Shown: positions 43,331 to 55,178, numbered from the stretch's first letter. The stretch: 64,000 nt of DNA from Musa acuminata AAA Group (GCF_036884655.1 NC_088340.1:28346001-28410000), one strand, 5' to 3'. The notes: generated by a model from the letters alone, not told the origin. Translations and numbers: made by a program.

Positions 43331-44813
43331 TATTAGGAATGAGTCGGCACTAAGAAGGGAGAGTGAATTAGTGCAGCGGATAAAAGTCGTCGGTTTAAAA
43401 AATTTCTTCGTACGATAAAACCAACCTCGGAAAGATAACTTGAAATCTCGTTCGTAAGTGTAGTGAAAGCAGTAAGCGGGTAAGACTGCATTTAGAATAA
43501 AATGTAAGAATGAAATGCAAACTGAGTTATAGTGGTTCGATCATCGTGACCTACATACACTCCACCGATTCCTCTTCCGTCGAGGCCACCGACATCCACT
43601 GACGATCTTCCTTCAATGGGCAAAGATCAACTACCCTTACAACTCGATTCTTCTTTTGACAAGATTACAACAATGTTTTCTTTTCCTTTTGCTCTTAGTT
43701 GTATGTATGTTAACCAAGGATGAGAGGGGTATTTATAGGCCTCAAATTGATTTAAACTTGGAGCCTAAAAAGGTCTCATCCCGGGTCCTAGTGGTACCAC
43801 CACCTGCAGCACTGACATTGGGTGGTACCACCATCCAATCTGGTAGTACTACCACCTAGGAGACTATGTCTGGACAGTACCACCGCCCAGACTGGCGATA
43901 CCACCGCCTGACAGTCTTGGAGACTAAGTCTAGGCGGGACCACCGCCTGACATAGTCTCAGAGACCGTGCCACAATGGTTACACCTGTTGGATCACTATT
44001 TGGGCCTTTCACTTAGCCCAACATAGTCCATATATGGGCCCAACTGGCCCTTAATTGAGTTGGCCCAATTTCAACCTAATTTTGTGCTAACTACAAAATT
44101 TAAGGCATACACTAAACTAAATAAGTCCGATTTCTTCCGGTGAGCTTCTATTGATCTTCCAACGAACTTCCGACGATCTCTCGACAATGTTCCAATGGAA
44201 TCCTAGCAAGCTTCTGGACTTCACGACGATCTTCTTAGTGAGTTCCGATGAGCTTCTCTGGCAAGATCCTGGACTTCTTGGTCAATTACGACAGAACTTC
44301 CAACGAACGTCCGGACTTTTGACGAACTCTCGAACTCCCAACGAAATCTCATTCTCGACTCCGGGACTTTATTTTGCTTTATGCCTTGATCGCTATCATA
44401 GTTAATCCTGCACACTTAAAACCTACTTTGATCTAGATAATTTTTATAAAGCAAAGCAAATGTTGTTCGATATATCATTGGTTCATCGGTGCTTCGTCTG
44501 AATCTTCGCCACATCATCCTCTCTTGCGGCCTATTGCCCAATCGGCCAGTTGACCTCCGCAACTCTGATATCCTTGGCGCAATTTTCGTTCTTCTTGGCC
44601 TGATGCCCAAACTCATGCCCCGAAGCCTTCTGCCGATATATCGATTGATCCTCTGGCTTGACATCCAATCTTCTGACATGTTCTACTCCGGCCCAACATG
44701 ATTCTTCCTGCTTTGATTGTCTTTTCTGATCGAAGCTTCCAGCATCACTTAAAATGCAGATAAAATCATAAACACTATCAATTAGTTTCATAATCAAAAT
44801 TTGAGATTTAATA
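43331..44813 (-). repeat. E 5' LTR (1483 bp)
   Basis: The minus-strand ends read TATTAAATCTC at 44813 and ATTCCTAATA at 43331, so both terminal dinucleotides have transitions. It contains a TATA box (43730-43738), palindrome units (43785-43950) and a CCGGTGAGC array. It gives the empty-site sequences for F and D2. Confidence 0.92.
43730..43738 (-). promoter_or_regulatory. TATA box in E 5' LTR
   Basis: CTATAAATA on the minus strand in GAGGCCTATAAATACCCC. Confidence 0.65.
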
Positions 44814-45136
44814 AACTAGACTCTCCTCTTTTCCTATCCTTTCATAGGACCACTTAAATTTATGGTTCAGGAAGGTTGAGAGAGAAACTGTGATCTCTCA
44901 ACTCGTCCTCTATGACATGCGTAACATCATCATTCAGTCCCTAGTGGTCCTATCTATTTATAGATGAGAGCAAAGGGTCTATGATAAGTTATTAGGAGAG
45001 TTCCTCCTATCAAGGGCATCCCCTAAGGAATCCTACTTTAAATGGACTTCTTTTCTATTGGCTAATATCTATCATCAAAATCCAATAAGTTTTATTATAT
45101 ATCTTATCCAAATATAAAGGGCCGCATAATCTAACA
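44814..45136 (-). repeat. I 3' LTR fragment
   Basis: It matches 52955-53167 of the 5' LTR (shared TTTCATAGGA/TTTCACAGGA, GGTTGAGAGAGAAACT and AGTTATTAGGAGAGTTCC blocks) and starts on the minus strand with TGTTAGATTATG at 45136. A TATA box lies at 44955-44962. E has removed its other end. Confidence 0.85.
44955..44962 (-). promoter_or_regulatory. TATA box in I 3' LTR
   Basis: TATAAATA on the minus strand; the counterpart in the 5' LTR is TATATATA at 53112-53119. Confidence 0.5.
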
Positions 45137-45145
45137 TTCTCCTTC

Positions 45146-46676
45146 TGTTGAATATTATATTTTGATGATGAAGTCAATTGTCATTAGTTATCTAATCCAT
45201 ATGTTGAGATAAATGTGCAAGATTAACTACGATGGAAGTAAGACATGCAGTAGAAGTTACACCGGAGTAAAGACCATGATTACGTTGGGGGTTCGAGAGT
45301 TCGACGGAAGTCCGGACGATCGTCGGAGGTTCTACGGGAACAAATCCGAGAAGTCTAGGAGCTTGCCAAAGAAGCTCATCGGAACCTGCAAAGTGAATCG
45401 TTGCAAGTCCAGGAGTTTGCCGGAATTCCACCGGAGCATCGCCGAAGGTTCATCGATGTTCGCCGGAAGCTCGCAGGAAGAAGCGATTGACGCACCGGAG
45501 CAAGTTGCGGTAAATGTCTTAAGAAATATCATAGTTAGCATGTAGATTAAGTTATGAATGGGAGGTGATCCCATTAACTTAATCTGGGGGAAATTGGGCC
45601 CTTGATAGACTCAAATTGGGCTAAATGAATCAACTCATTCGGACCAGAATTCCTGCTATGCGATGGCATCGCCCAGGAGATAGTCTCCCAGGAAAGCTGG
45701 GCGGTGCAACCGCCCAGGTTAGGCGGTGGCACCGCTTGGGCTTAGTCTCCGAGCGAGACTGGGCGGTGCAACCACCCTAGTCAGGTGGTGGCACCGCTTG
45801 GGCTCAGTCTCCGAGCGAGATTGGGCAGTGCAATCACCCTTGTCAGGTGGTGGCACCGCCTAGAGGCTTAGTTTCTGAGCTGCCAAGTGGTTGTACCGCC
45901 CCAGTCAGGAGATAGTACCGCCAGGACCCCGGAAATCCGAGAAAAGACATTTTTGAGCTCCAAATTCAAACCAGTTTGGGGCCTATATATACCCCACTCT
46001 TTCCTGCATGAAAGGACATCAAAAATCCAATCTTACTCTGTGATTTTTAGAGCTCAAAAGTGTTGTAAAGGCTAGAAGTTCTCCTCCCTCTTTTCTTCCA
46101 AGTTTTGATCTTTCAAGAGAGGAGAGAAAAGTTTGTAAGGGTTGTCTCCTAAGCCCGTCAAAAGGAGTGAAACTGTAAAAGGGTGGTTGGCCTTCGCTTA
46201 TTGAAGGAAGGCCTCTAGTGGATGTCGGTGACCTTGTCGGAGGAGGAAGCCAAAAGTGGATGTAGGTCAAGATTGACCGAACCACTCTAAAATTGCGGTG
46301 CTCTCTGGTTTGCATTTTTTCTTGCTGCTTACCTTACTGCAAACCTCCATATGTGCTTCACTTCCTTATTACTTTAACTACACTTCGCCTAATCTAAGTT
46401 AAAGCAACTTCTGAATTGGCTTTCATACCGAAATTGTTTTTATCATACGAACGTCATATTTCGATTTGCAATTACATTCTGTTCTCTATCTTAACTGTAA
46501 ATTACCTCTATATCTTTACTTTAACTACATCTCACTTGATCACAAGTTAAAGTGATTTCTGAATCGGCTTTCTTACCGAAATCGTTTTTATCATATAAAC
46601 GTCATTTTAAATCATCGAAAGTTTTCCGCTGTACTAATTCACCCCCCCCCCTCTCTTAGTGCTCTTTATCCTAACA
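45146..46676 (+). repeat. S1: Sirevirus solo LTR (1531 bp)
   Basis: It starts TGTTGAATATT and ends CTTTATCCTAACA, the A-type LTR in the plus orientation, with no internal region. Flanks are CCTTC (45141-45145) and CCTAC (46677-46681), a likely target duplication with one change. It holds a palindrome zone (45655-45930), a TATA box and a run of 10 C (46642-46651). Confidence 0.92.
45983..45991 (+). promoter_or_regulatory. TATA box in solo LTR S1
   Basis: CTATATATA in GGGGCCTATATATACCCC, identical in context to the A LTR. Confidence 0.65.
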
Positions 46677-47100
46677 CCTACTTGGCCCATAATTGATAAG
46701 ATATAAAAAATATTCAAAATCAAAATAAAGAAAATAAAATTTGTTTGAAAATAATTTTATCTAATTGGATTCTAAAGAATTTTGAAAAGAATTTTATACA
46801 TAGCCATGAATTTTAAAACAAGCTAATAAGTCTAATAAATATAATAATACTACATTAAGTCCAACTATTAATGTGAGTCATAGCGGTCATATATCATCAA
46901 TGTCATACTCCCTTCTATATACCACAACATTATTAGTCTTTCCTAATATAGTCCAAAATGACCCTTGTAATTTGTCTTGTTAAGATAGTCCTGTTATTAC
47001 ATTCAACTATAATATGCATAAACATAAATATAAATAAGATAGCAGAAACAAATAACTTTAATTAAGCAAGAAATAATGTCAATAATAACATCCACCTAAA
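46677..47100 (-). other. I 3' tail
   Basis: AT-rich and non-coding. The part next to S1 (CTTGGCCCATAATTG) belongs to the polypurine-tract region of I, which S1 interrupted. I see nothing else in it. Confidence 0.6.
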
Positions 47101-48880
47101 CATCCATCACCATATCTTTTATGACTTGCTCACAAGTCTTATTCTAAGAATATATTCTTTAAATATTTTACACTATAAAGCTTTAGTAAATGGATCAACA
47201 ATCATCATAGTGGTGCTCAGGTTTTCAATTGACACTTATTGTTTCTGAACTCTTTCTCTAACCTCCAAGTACTTTATCTCGATGTACTTGGAACCACTAG
47301 AGTACTTGTCATTCTTAGAGAAGAAAACTGTTGCGATATTATCACAAAATATCTTCAGCGGCCTGACAATTGAGTCGACCATACCAAATCTTGAGATAAA
47401 ATTTCGCAGTCATAAAGCTTGATTTATGGCCTCAAAACATGCCATAAATTCAGCTACCATTATTGATGATGTAATAAGTGATTGCTTTGCACTTTTCTAT
47501 AAAATTGCCCCACCAACTAACATGAATACAAATCTTAATGTGGACTTCCTACTATCGAGATAATTTACAAAATCGATATTTGAATTTCCCATCACTTAAA
47601 GCTGATCTGATCTCTGTAAGTAAGCATATAATTTTTTGTTCCTTGTAGATATCTCATTACTTTCTTTGTAACTTTCTAATGTTTTATTCCTGGGTTACTC
47701 TAGTATCTTCCCAACATTGCAACTACAAAACTGATATATGGTCTTGTACAGGTTTGAGCATATAATAGACTTCCAACTATGCACCCATAAGGAATATTCT
47801 TCATTTGATTCTTTTCTAAGTCATTTTTCGAACACTGGTGTTAGCTAAAATTTTCACCTCTAGTAATAGGTGTATTATTGGCTGAGCAAAGCTGCATATT
47901 AAATTTCTTCAAAATAAGATTAATATATCCTTTCTGAGACAATCCTAATAATCCTTGAGATCTATCTCTAAATATCTCATTGTCAATAATATAGGTTGCC
48001 TCATTCATATCAACCATCTTAAATTTTTGTTGAGAAATATCTTAGTTTCGTATAATAAACCAAAATCACTACTGTCTAGTAAAATATCATCCATATATAA
48101 GACTAATATATTAAACTTGCTCCCACTTATCTTCAGATATATGCACTGATCAACAATGTTTTATTTAAATTCGAAGGAAGTAATGTTATCATGAAATTTT
48201 ATATACCATTGTCTAGAAGCCTGTTTAAGGCCATAATTGGATTTCTTAAGTTTACAAGCCCAACTTTCTTTTCCCCTTTCTATGAATCCTTCAAGTTGTT
48301 CCATATAGATTCCCTTATATAGATCCCCATTTAGAAATATATTTTCACATTCATTTAATGTAACTTAAGATCATAATGAGCTACTAACGCCATGACGATT
48401 CTCAATGAGTCTTTTCTAGAAATTAGAGTAAAAGTCTCGTTATAGTCGATGTCTTCTTTCTAAAAAAATTCTTTGGCCACAAGTCTAGCTTTATATTATT
48501 CGATATTGTCCGCTGAGTTACATTTTATCTTAAAGACCCATTTATAACCAACTCTTTTATAATTATTAGGTAATTCAATGAATTCCTAGACACCATTCTA
48601 GACCATTGATTTTAACTCTTCTTTCATTGCATTATACCATTTTTCAGAATCATTACTTTCTATGACTTATGAAAACGATAAGAGGTCTCTTTTTATTCCT
48701 GTATCATAATATGATTCTTGTAAATATACCACATAATCATAAAAAATGACATGTTTCATTTTCCTTTGAGATCTTCTTAAAGCTACCAATTGTGATTGTT
48801 CTACAAGATCATCAGCGGTGACATCAATGTCATGTGAGAGTTCATCGATGTTATTTTATTGTTCACCCTCATCAATTCTC
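47101..48880 (-). pseudogene. pol: I reverse transcriptase and RNase H, heavily decayed
   Basis: On the minus strand, pieces of copia RT are recognisable: YMDDILL with the catalytic Asp pair near 48090-48110, NKNLKMVDMNEATYI just after it, and YINLILKKFNMQ near 47905. The RNase H part follows at about 47400-47560. The RT start near 48480-48560 shows a WVFKIK-like block. Stops and shifts occur every 100-200 bp, so there is no usable frame. Confidence 0.75.
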
Positions 48881-50194
48881 TCAATAATTTGAGGAACAAT
48901 AAATTCTTGAATAAGAGAGAATTAACCTGAATCTCCTCAATATCAAAATTAATCCTTCGAGATTTTTCACTCTCATTGATTTCACCATTTTTAGAAATTT
49001 TGCATTACCAGATTCTACTATCCTTGTACTATGATTCGGATAATAAAATATGTATTCCTTGGATTTTTTTAGATAACCAATAAAATATCCAGAAATAGTT
49101 CTTGGATCCAATTTTCTTTCATATGGATTGAATACTCTTATCTCTGTAGGATACTCCCAAATATATAAATGTCTCAAACTAGGCTTTATACTAGTCCATA
49201 ACTTAAATGGAGTTGATAGAACTGACTTACTAGGAACACTATTCAAAATGTACATAGCTGTCTTAAGAGCTTCACCCCACATTGACTCAAGTACAAAAGA
49301 ATAATTCATCATGCTCCTAATCATATCCATAAGAGTATGATTTTGCCTTTCAATAATACCATTCTCTTGTGGCACACTTGGTAATACATATTAAGCACAA
49401 ATATCCCGTTGTTCTAGGAATTTAGCAAAAGGATTAATATTTTGATCGGATTCACCATATCTACCATAAAATTCACCACCCCTATCAAATCTGACAAATT
49501 TAACCTTTCTATCTAATTGTCTCTCGAACTTATTTACGTACACTTCAAGAGTGTCAACGACTTGAAACTTTTCATATATTAGATAAACATAGTCATATCC
49601 GGATAAGTCATTTATAAATATGATGAAATACCTTTCTCCACTAAAACAAGGAATATGGAGTGGTCCATAGATATCAGTATTAATAATCTCAAGGAGTTTC
49701 TTAATTCTTGTGATATTTTTTTTTATATGTTTAGTTTGCTTTCCCTTAATGCAATCTATACAAACATCAAAATCAGTGAAGTCTAAATGTTCCAAAATAT
49801 TATCCTTTACTAATCTTTCAATTCTTTCTTTGACGATATGCCTCAATCGTCTATGTAACAATATAGAAGATATTTCATTATTGAAACTATGTTTCACTCT
49901 AACACTTGATTGTAAGGTCAATAATATCTTTACAAACTCAAGATTTAAATTAATTATGTACAAACCATCACATAAAATTTCAGAACTAATTTTTGTTGAA
50001 TAATAAAATATACTGAATTTACCATTACTAAAAGAAAGACAATATTCTAACTCATTAATTCTAGAAAAAGAAACTAAATTTCTAGAAATAGTAGGAATAT
50101 AAAATGTGTCAACAAGATCCATCAAAAAACCAGTCTCTAGGCATAGACGATAAGTCTCCACTAATATCACTTTCGCTTTGAGACGATTTCCCAT
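48881..50194 (-). pseudogene. pol: I pre-integrase and integrase
   Basis: A 267-residue open stretch (49391-50194) holds the HRRLRHIVKERIERL zinc block, CIDCIKGKQTK, the catalytic-domain TDIYGPLHIP and FVRFDRGGEFYGRYG. After a stop near 49390 a 164-residue stretch (48881-49375) continues with PQENGIIERQNHTLMDM, carrying the third acidic residue. Order and motifs match the Ty1/copia integrase of TNT1-like plant elements. Confidence 0.87.
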
Positions 50195-51130
50195 AATGAT
50201 GAATCTTCAATGTTATTTTGGATTCCAAATTGAAAAAAATTCCTCCATATTATTGGTAATATGAGTTAAAGCACTAGTTCAATCCACTAAGTATTATAAG
50301 AAACTTTTGTAATGTTTGATTCAACACATACAAAGGTCGAGTTTATACCTTTCTTTTCAAACCAAGTCTTGCGTTTAATGCAGTCCTTCTTCACATGTCT
50401 TTCTTGCCATAAAAGAAACACTTTACAATAAAAGCTTTCTTTTCATTAATCTATTTAACATTTCAACTTGATAAATTTCTTTAATGGATGATGTTTCAGT
50501 TTTCTTTTCTTGTTACCAGCTCCTTGAGTACCAATTATAACATTATATGAACTTTCCTGCTTTAATCTCAATTCTTCTTAAACACACATACTAGTTAACT
50601 CATTCAAGTCCCACTTATCCTTATTTATATTATAGTGAATCTTGAATGGGCCAAACTTAGAAGGAAGAGAATTGAGAATTAATTGCACAAGGAAAGACTC
50701 ATCAACATTCATACCTAATGCTTTAAGTTTTGTAGTTTTATCAGCCATATTGAGGATTTGATCTTGAATTCCTTAAGTGCCATCATATTGAGTTATAGTT
50801 AGTTCTTTCATTAGTGTGCCAGCCAATAACTTATCAGCAGATTTAAATTTGTCTTCAATAACCTTTAAATATTCTTGTGCGCTAGTTGCAATAAGTAATG
50901 AAATCTTTATGTTATTTACAATCGTCATTCTTATGAACATTAAACTAAGCGTATCAAATATTTCCCAAGCCTTCATTTCATTAACTTATTCCATGGTACT
51001 TTCATAAGTCAAGTTTGTGGGCTTTTCAATAAGCAATGCTAAATCAAGATCTAATACATCGAGTGTGAATTGCACATGCTCTAATCATTCTAAATAGTTT
51101 GATCCAGAGAGTACAGGGACACTTAGAGCA
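50195..51130 (-). pseudogene. gag: I gag and protease region
   Basis: The minus strand from about 51120 reads SGSNYLEWLEHVQF, then AWEIFDTLSLMFIRMTI and DKLLAGTLMKELT, and further left LGMNVDESFLVQLILNSLP and ELRLKQESS. This is the UBN2/DUF4219-type gag of plant copia elements. A weak knuckle-like VKCFFYGK lies near 50400. Stops lie near 50975, 50773 and 50580. The protease block is too decayed to place with confidence. Confidence 0.78.
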
Positions 51131-52775
51131 TAAAAATATATGAACAGAAGTACCACTAAGAAATATAAAATAATATTAATTCTTTAAGTTTTTTATTCAA
51201 AATATGATAAACTATTGATATCATCTATATTTTACCTTTAGGTGAAAAATTGACATATCTAGTGTTCACTCAAGATCATCTATGGAGGACTGATATCATC
51301 CTTGTGGAATAGTATTATTACATTTGGGTATATAATCCTAAACTACTAGGATATCCAAAATAGTATCATACTACCCCATCATATAATTATTCGAAGTAGA
51401 TTATCTTTTGAGATTATCTAAATCTCTTAATTATGTGTGTCATTATGAATATTATTTTTTTAATATCATTTAGGATTAATTCCTTAATGTTATTTTATAA
51501 GTTATTGGTCTATGTCATTTTAGTGGCTACAAGACCAATATAATAATATAAAATATAATTTAAAATATCTTATAAATGATAAAACTTTTAGTGTAATTCA
51601 CATCCCAAAAGCCTATCATCTTAAGCTACTTTATTAGTTACAAGTCAAATAAAACTTAAGAAGATGAGTTATAAATAATATTCGTCAAATTTCTTCAATT
51701 TAATTTATGCTAAGTAGTTCAATAATAGAATAGCAACCATAATAATTAATGAACATTAATCAATGAAAGAAAAAACTCATATGATAATCATGATAATATA
51801 TAAATCATGCCTTCATGTGAAAGATAAATATTATTTTAAAATTTCAAATATATACATGTGAATAATGAAATAAATATTCAAGAACAATAATTGGATTTTA
51901 TTTACTATATGTAAAAATATAATCAATAAGTCATATAAGAATAAAAGTAAACTGTAATTTATAATTTTTTAAATTAAATCTAATTAAATAATAAAAAATA
52001 TAATCATGATCAAATTTAATCATAATTATAATAAATCATATTTATTAATTTTATAATTGAGGATATAAATTAGAATTCTCATACATAAGAGCAAAACTAT
52101 AAATATGTTGATAGGACAAACTGAAATTACAAAATTTATAAAGGGCAGATCTATAATTTGACAAAAACCCTAGCCTCGAGGGCAAAACTATAAATATATC
52201 AAAAACCCTAATCTACATGCACCATCGTCGTTGGTGCGATCGTCGCTAGCGCACGATTGCCGCTGCTGTAGTGCTGCCTGTGCCCACGCACGGTTGCTGC
52301 CTGCGCAGTTACCATCGCCTACGCATGGTTGGCCACGATTCTTGCCCGTGCATGGCCGCCACTTGGGCGCAACCTACCCACGTGCGATCGTCGCCTGTGC
52401 GCGGCTGCCACTTAGATGCCGTTCTTGCCCGTGCATGGCCACCGCTTGGGTGCGGCTTATGCCCGCACGAAGTCACCGCATGGACGGCTGCCTACCCTCG
52501 TGTGGCCATTGCTTAAACTCGGGTTCTGCCCGCATATAGCCATCACATGGGTGCAGATTCTACCCGCGTGAGGCTGCCGCATGGGTTCGGTGCTGCTCGC
52601 ATGCGTTGATGCTGCTATGGCGCACACAATGCCCAGTGTAGCTACTACCGCTAGCAGATCCGTTGGCTATACGCAATAGGGTCAGCAGCGACGCTACAAT
52701 AGTGACCATTGCTGCTTCATGATAATTGAACATCATGTTACAAAAAAATTAATATATTTGATTTCAAGAACCTAG
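51131..52775 (-). other. I leader with GC-rich island
   Basis: Non-coding. 51131-52190 is very AT-rich. 52027-52218 is duplicated at 53168-53359. A GC-rich island follows at 52195-52725 and reaches almost to the primer-binding site. Short frames inside the island come from composition. Confidence 0.7.
52195..52725. repeat. GC-rich degenerate-repeat island in I leader
   Basis: Units of roughly 35 bp share TGCCCGTGCATGGCC, GCCGCATGGGT and TGGGTGCGG cores. Like the D1 island it begins after AAAACCCTAAT and ends about 50 bp from the primer-binding site. Confidence 0.75.
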
Positions 52776-52787
52776 GCTTTTATACCA
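52776..52787 (-). other. Primer-binding site of I, degraded
   Basis: The minus strand reads TGGTATAAAAGC, two mismatches from the iMet site, two bases from the LTR start at 52790. Confidence 0.7.
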
Positions 52788-52789
52788 AT

Positions 52790-53167
52790 TGTTAGTATAA
52801 AATCTATAATATGCTATATGAAATGTGAAAATAATCTTTTATGCCAGGATTGAAATCAAATAATATTAGATCTAGTTTTACGATGCTTACCTTTTGATGC
52901 CATATGAAAGGATCTTTATGTGATCTGTAAGGGCACCGTCTTTAGATCCAAAATCACTCTCAATCTACTAGATTCTCCTTCTCCTCTCTTCGTATCCTTT
53001 CACAGGACTACTTAGAGTGATGGTTCAGGGAGGTTGAGAGAGAAACTATAATCTCTCAAATTTCCTCTATGAGATGCGTAAAATCATCATTCAGTCCTTA
53101 GAGGTCCTGTCTATATATAGGCGAGAGCAAAGGGTCTAGGATAAGTTATTAGGAGAGTTCCTTCAAT
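52790..53167 (-). repeat. I 5' LTR, truncated
   Basis: It begins (plus orientation) TGTTAGTATAAAATC and matches the 3' LTR piece up to GGAGAGTTCC near 53160, then switches abruptly to leader sequence. The last part present in the 3' LTR (45000-45136) is absent here. Confidence 0.8.
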
Positions 53168-53359
53168 CAAGGGTCATATTTATTAATTTTACAATTGAGG
53201 ATATAAATTAGAATTCTCATACATAAGAGCAAAAATGTAAATATGTTGATAGGACATAAACTAGAATTATAAAATTTATAAATGACAAAACTATAATTTG
53301 ATAAAAACCTAGCCTCGAGGGTAAAACTTTAAATATATCAAAAACCCTAATCTACATGC
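53168..53359 (-). repeat. Second copy of I leader segment
   Basis: It matches 52027-52218 closely, including the AAAAACCCTAATCTACATGC end, where the original enters its GC-rich island and this copy enters a TA microsatellite. It marks an ectopic recombination between I-family copies. Confidence 0.82.
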
Positions 53360-53360
<1 letters not shown>

Positions 53361-53404
<44 letters not shown>

Positions 53405-53416
53405 TATGTATATATA
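53361..53416. repeat. (TA)n microsatellite
   Basis: An almost pure TA run of about 55 bp with CATATATATG interruptions, capable of cruciform extrusion. It lies at the junction between I leader and inverted Gyp1-type LTR. Confidence 0.9.
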
Positions 53417-53419
53417 CTT

Positions 53420-53740
53420 ACAGTTTGGATAGGCAAATAGACTCCAAATTTACCATTCTAAGTGTCTAAAGAAAGAAGTGTGAGTCTATTTTCGGATAAA
53501 TTTAGGTTGTTTGATTCCAAAATTGGTGCAAAAAATTATAGCTAGAACAATACAGAAAGGTCAAATCTTCAAAAAATTTCAAATTCACAGTTTTGTTCCC
53601 AAATGAAAGAAATATTATTTATGATGTCAAAATCTTCCAAAATTTTCAGGATTAAGATGAAATCAAAGATCAAGAGTTCTGTAGGAAGGGGTTAGAATAC
53701 TTGCCTTAGAAAAGTTTGGTACCCAAATGTGGAGAATTGA
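53420..53740 (-). repeat. Gyp1-family LTR fragment, inverted
   Basis: The reverse complement resembles 5620-5900 of the Gyp1 LTR: GGTTAGAATACTTGCC answers GGCAAGTATTCTAAC, and AAAAATTATAGCT answers AGCTATAATTTTT. It is strongly diverged, so I am confident of the relationship but not of the exact limits. Confidence 0.7.
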
Positions 53741-55178
53741 TTTCAGCCAACATCTTTACTTCATTGAGTTTTACATTATTGCTTTAAGTTTTTGTATATC
53801 TTGTCCTTTAATTATTTGTATATTTGAATATATTATGTAAAGTTCATATTTGTATCGCAATATTTCGTATAGGCATATGCATTCCATTGTTTCGCATGTA
53901 TTCCAATTTATTGTTCACAATACCCTTTTGTACTCTGGTGTTTGTGGGATTATTTGGACCTTTGCTAGAAATAGTAAAGGGATTATTTGGACCTTTTTCA
54001 GAAATGGTAAAGGGATTATCTAGATTTTTACCAGAAATGGTAAAGGGTATATGCTTAGAGCCCGCGTTGCTTTGCCGGCCCCCTCTGGCTTTATCCGGAC
54101 GTGGATGGATGATGCTCCCAAATGTGGGAGAATATGTTTGGGATCCCACTTCACCTTCTATCTGTTTGATATGGTATCCAGAGCTTTGGTTATGTGCTTC
54201 TATATGTGTTTTGGATAAGAATAAAATGTGTGCAACGTTAAATGCGACGTTTGAACTTCTATTTCATATTTATTCTTTGATATGCTCCGAAATGCTTCAT
54301 ATGCCATCGATGTATTCCGAAGCATTTCATCTGCCATTGATATGTTCCGAAATGTTTCATCTGCCATTGATATACTCCAAAATGCTTCATTTGCCATTGA
54401 TATATTCCGAAGCATTTTATCCATCATTGATATGTTCCGAAATATTTCATTTGTTATTGATATACTCCGAAACATTTCATACATCCTTGATATGCTCTGA
54501 AATGCTTCATATGCCATTGATATGCTCCGTAACATTTCATATGCCATTGATATACTCTGAAATGCTTCCTATGCCACTGATATACTTTGAAATGCTTCAT
54601 ATACCATTGATATATTCCGAAATATTTCATTTGCCATTGATATGTTTCAAAATATTTCATTACGTTAATGATTTGCTCCAATTAGTCTTTACTCCATTAT
54701 TATAAACAAAACAAGCTTCGAATGAAATAACATTGTAATTTTGCATTTGTTGAGCGGCTATCTATGAACTGTTGTATCCCTGCCTTATATTTGGTACCTT
54801 ATTTGCTTTGAAATTATCCTTTTTCATTATTAATATGTTAGTTGCTTGTTGAGCTCTAAGTGCTCATCCCGTTGCTATATAAATTTTTCAGGATAGCTTG
54901 TTGCTTGTTAGAATGTTTAAATTGAGCTCCGATAGTGGAAAGCTAGAAGACTTTGAGCAAACCTTTAGTGGATGATATGTTTTTGTTGTATAAGTACACT
55001 TGGTGTCTGAAATGTTGATGGTAAATCTGAACTTATAAGTTTTGAAAAAGTTTAAAGAACCTCTCATGTTAGAATTTTGGAGTGTTAAGTTAATTTGTGT
55101 AATGATATGAATATGTGGTAAATATTGGTTCTTGTGATTGTATAGAATCTCACACTTATGGATTTATGAGGTGGTTCT
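53741..55178 (+). repeat. Gyp1-family LTR fragment, plus strand
   Basis: It follows 6400-7920 of the Gyp1 LTR: TTTTGTACTCTGGTGTTTG, three GAAATGGTAAAGG-like repeats at 53965-54045, the minisatellite, and GATTGTATAGAATC near the end. It is cut at 55178 by the Sirevirus LTR arm. A 293-codon open frame at 53824-54705 is a by-product of the minisatellite. Confidence 0.85.
54276..54666 (+). repeat. 30-bp minisatellite, expanded copy (13 units)
   Basis: Thirteen units of 30 bp translate to ten-residue repeats such as LIYSEMFHLP on the plus strand and RSISMADEMF-like repeats on the minus strand. The Gyp1 LTRs have about eight units. Confidence 0.9.

Larger units (their letters stand above)
29903..44813 (-). 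mobile_element. E: gag-only Sirevirus-like element with shattered 3' LTR
   Basis: The 3' LTR survives in three pieces (29903-30393, 37796-37826, 39322-40197), separated by F and solo LTR D2 and cut on the left by D1. Internal DNA (40198-43330) has a gag pseudogene and a long AT-rich tail but no pol, except a degenerate trace at about 42080-42240. The 5' LTR is 43331-44813. E sits in the 3' LTR of element I. Both its outer termini have TA for TG or CA, and it looks older than F and C. Confidence 0.88.
44814..53167 (-). mobile_element. I: old Ty1/copia element, minus strand
   Basis: Read leftwards: a 5' LTR piece (52790-53167), degraded primer-binding site, a leader with GC island, gag, protease/pre-integrase, integrase, RT, RNase H, a short tail, and a partial 3' LTR (44814-45136) cut by E. 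Solo LTR S1 sits in the tail. The gag type and LTR differ from both D1 and the Sireviruses. Many stops indicate old decay. Confidence 0.85.

Noticed and set aside
52231..52539. 102-codon frame in the I leader
   Set aside because: Same composition effect in a GC-rich repeat island; the overlapping frame at 52271-52516 is also open.
53824..54705. 293-codon open frame on the plus strand
   Set aside because: It is generated by the 30-bp minisatellite and the Gyp1-type LTR around it; no domain, and the repeat stays open on both strands.
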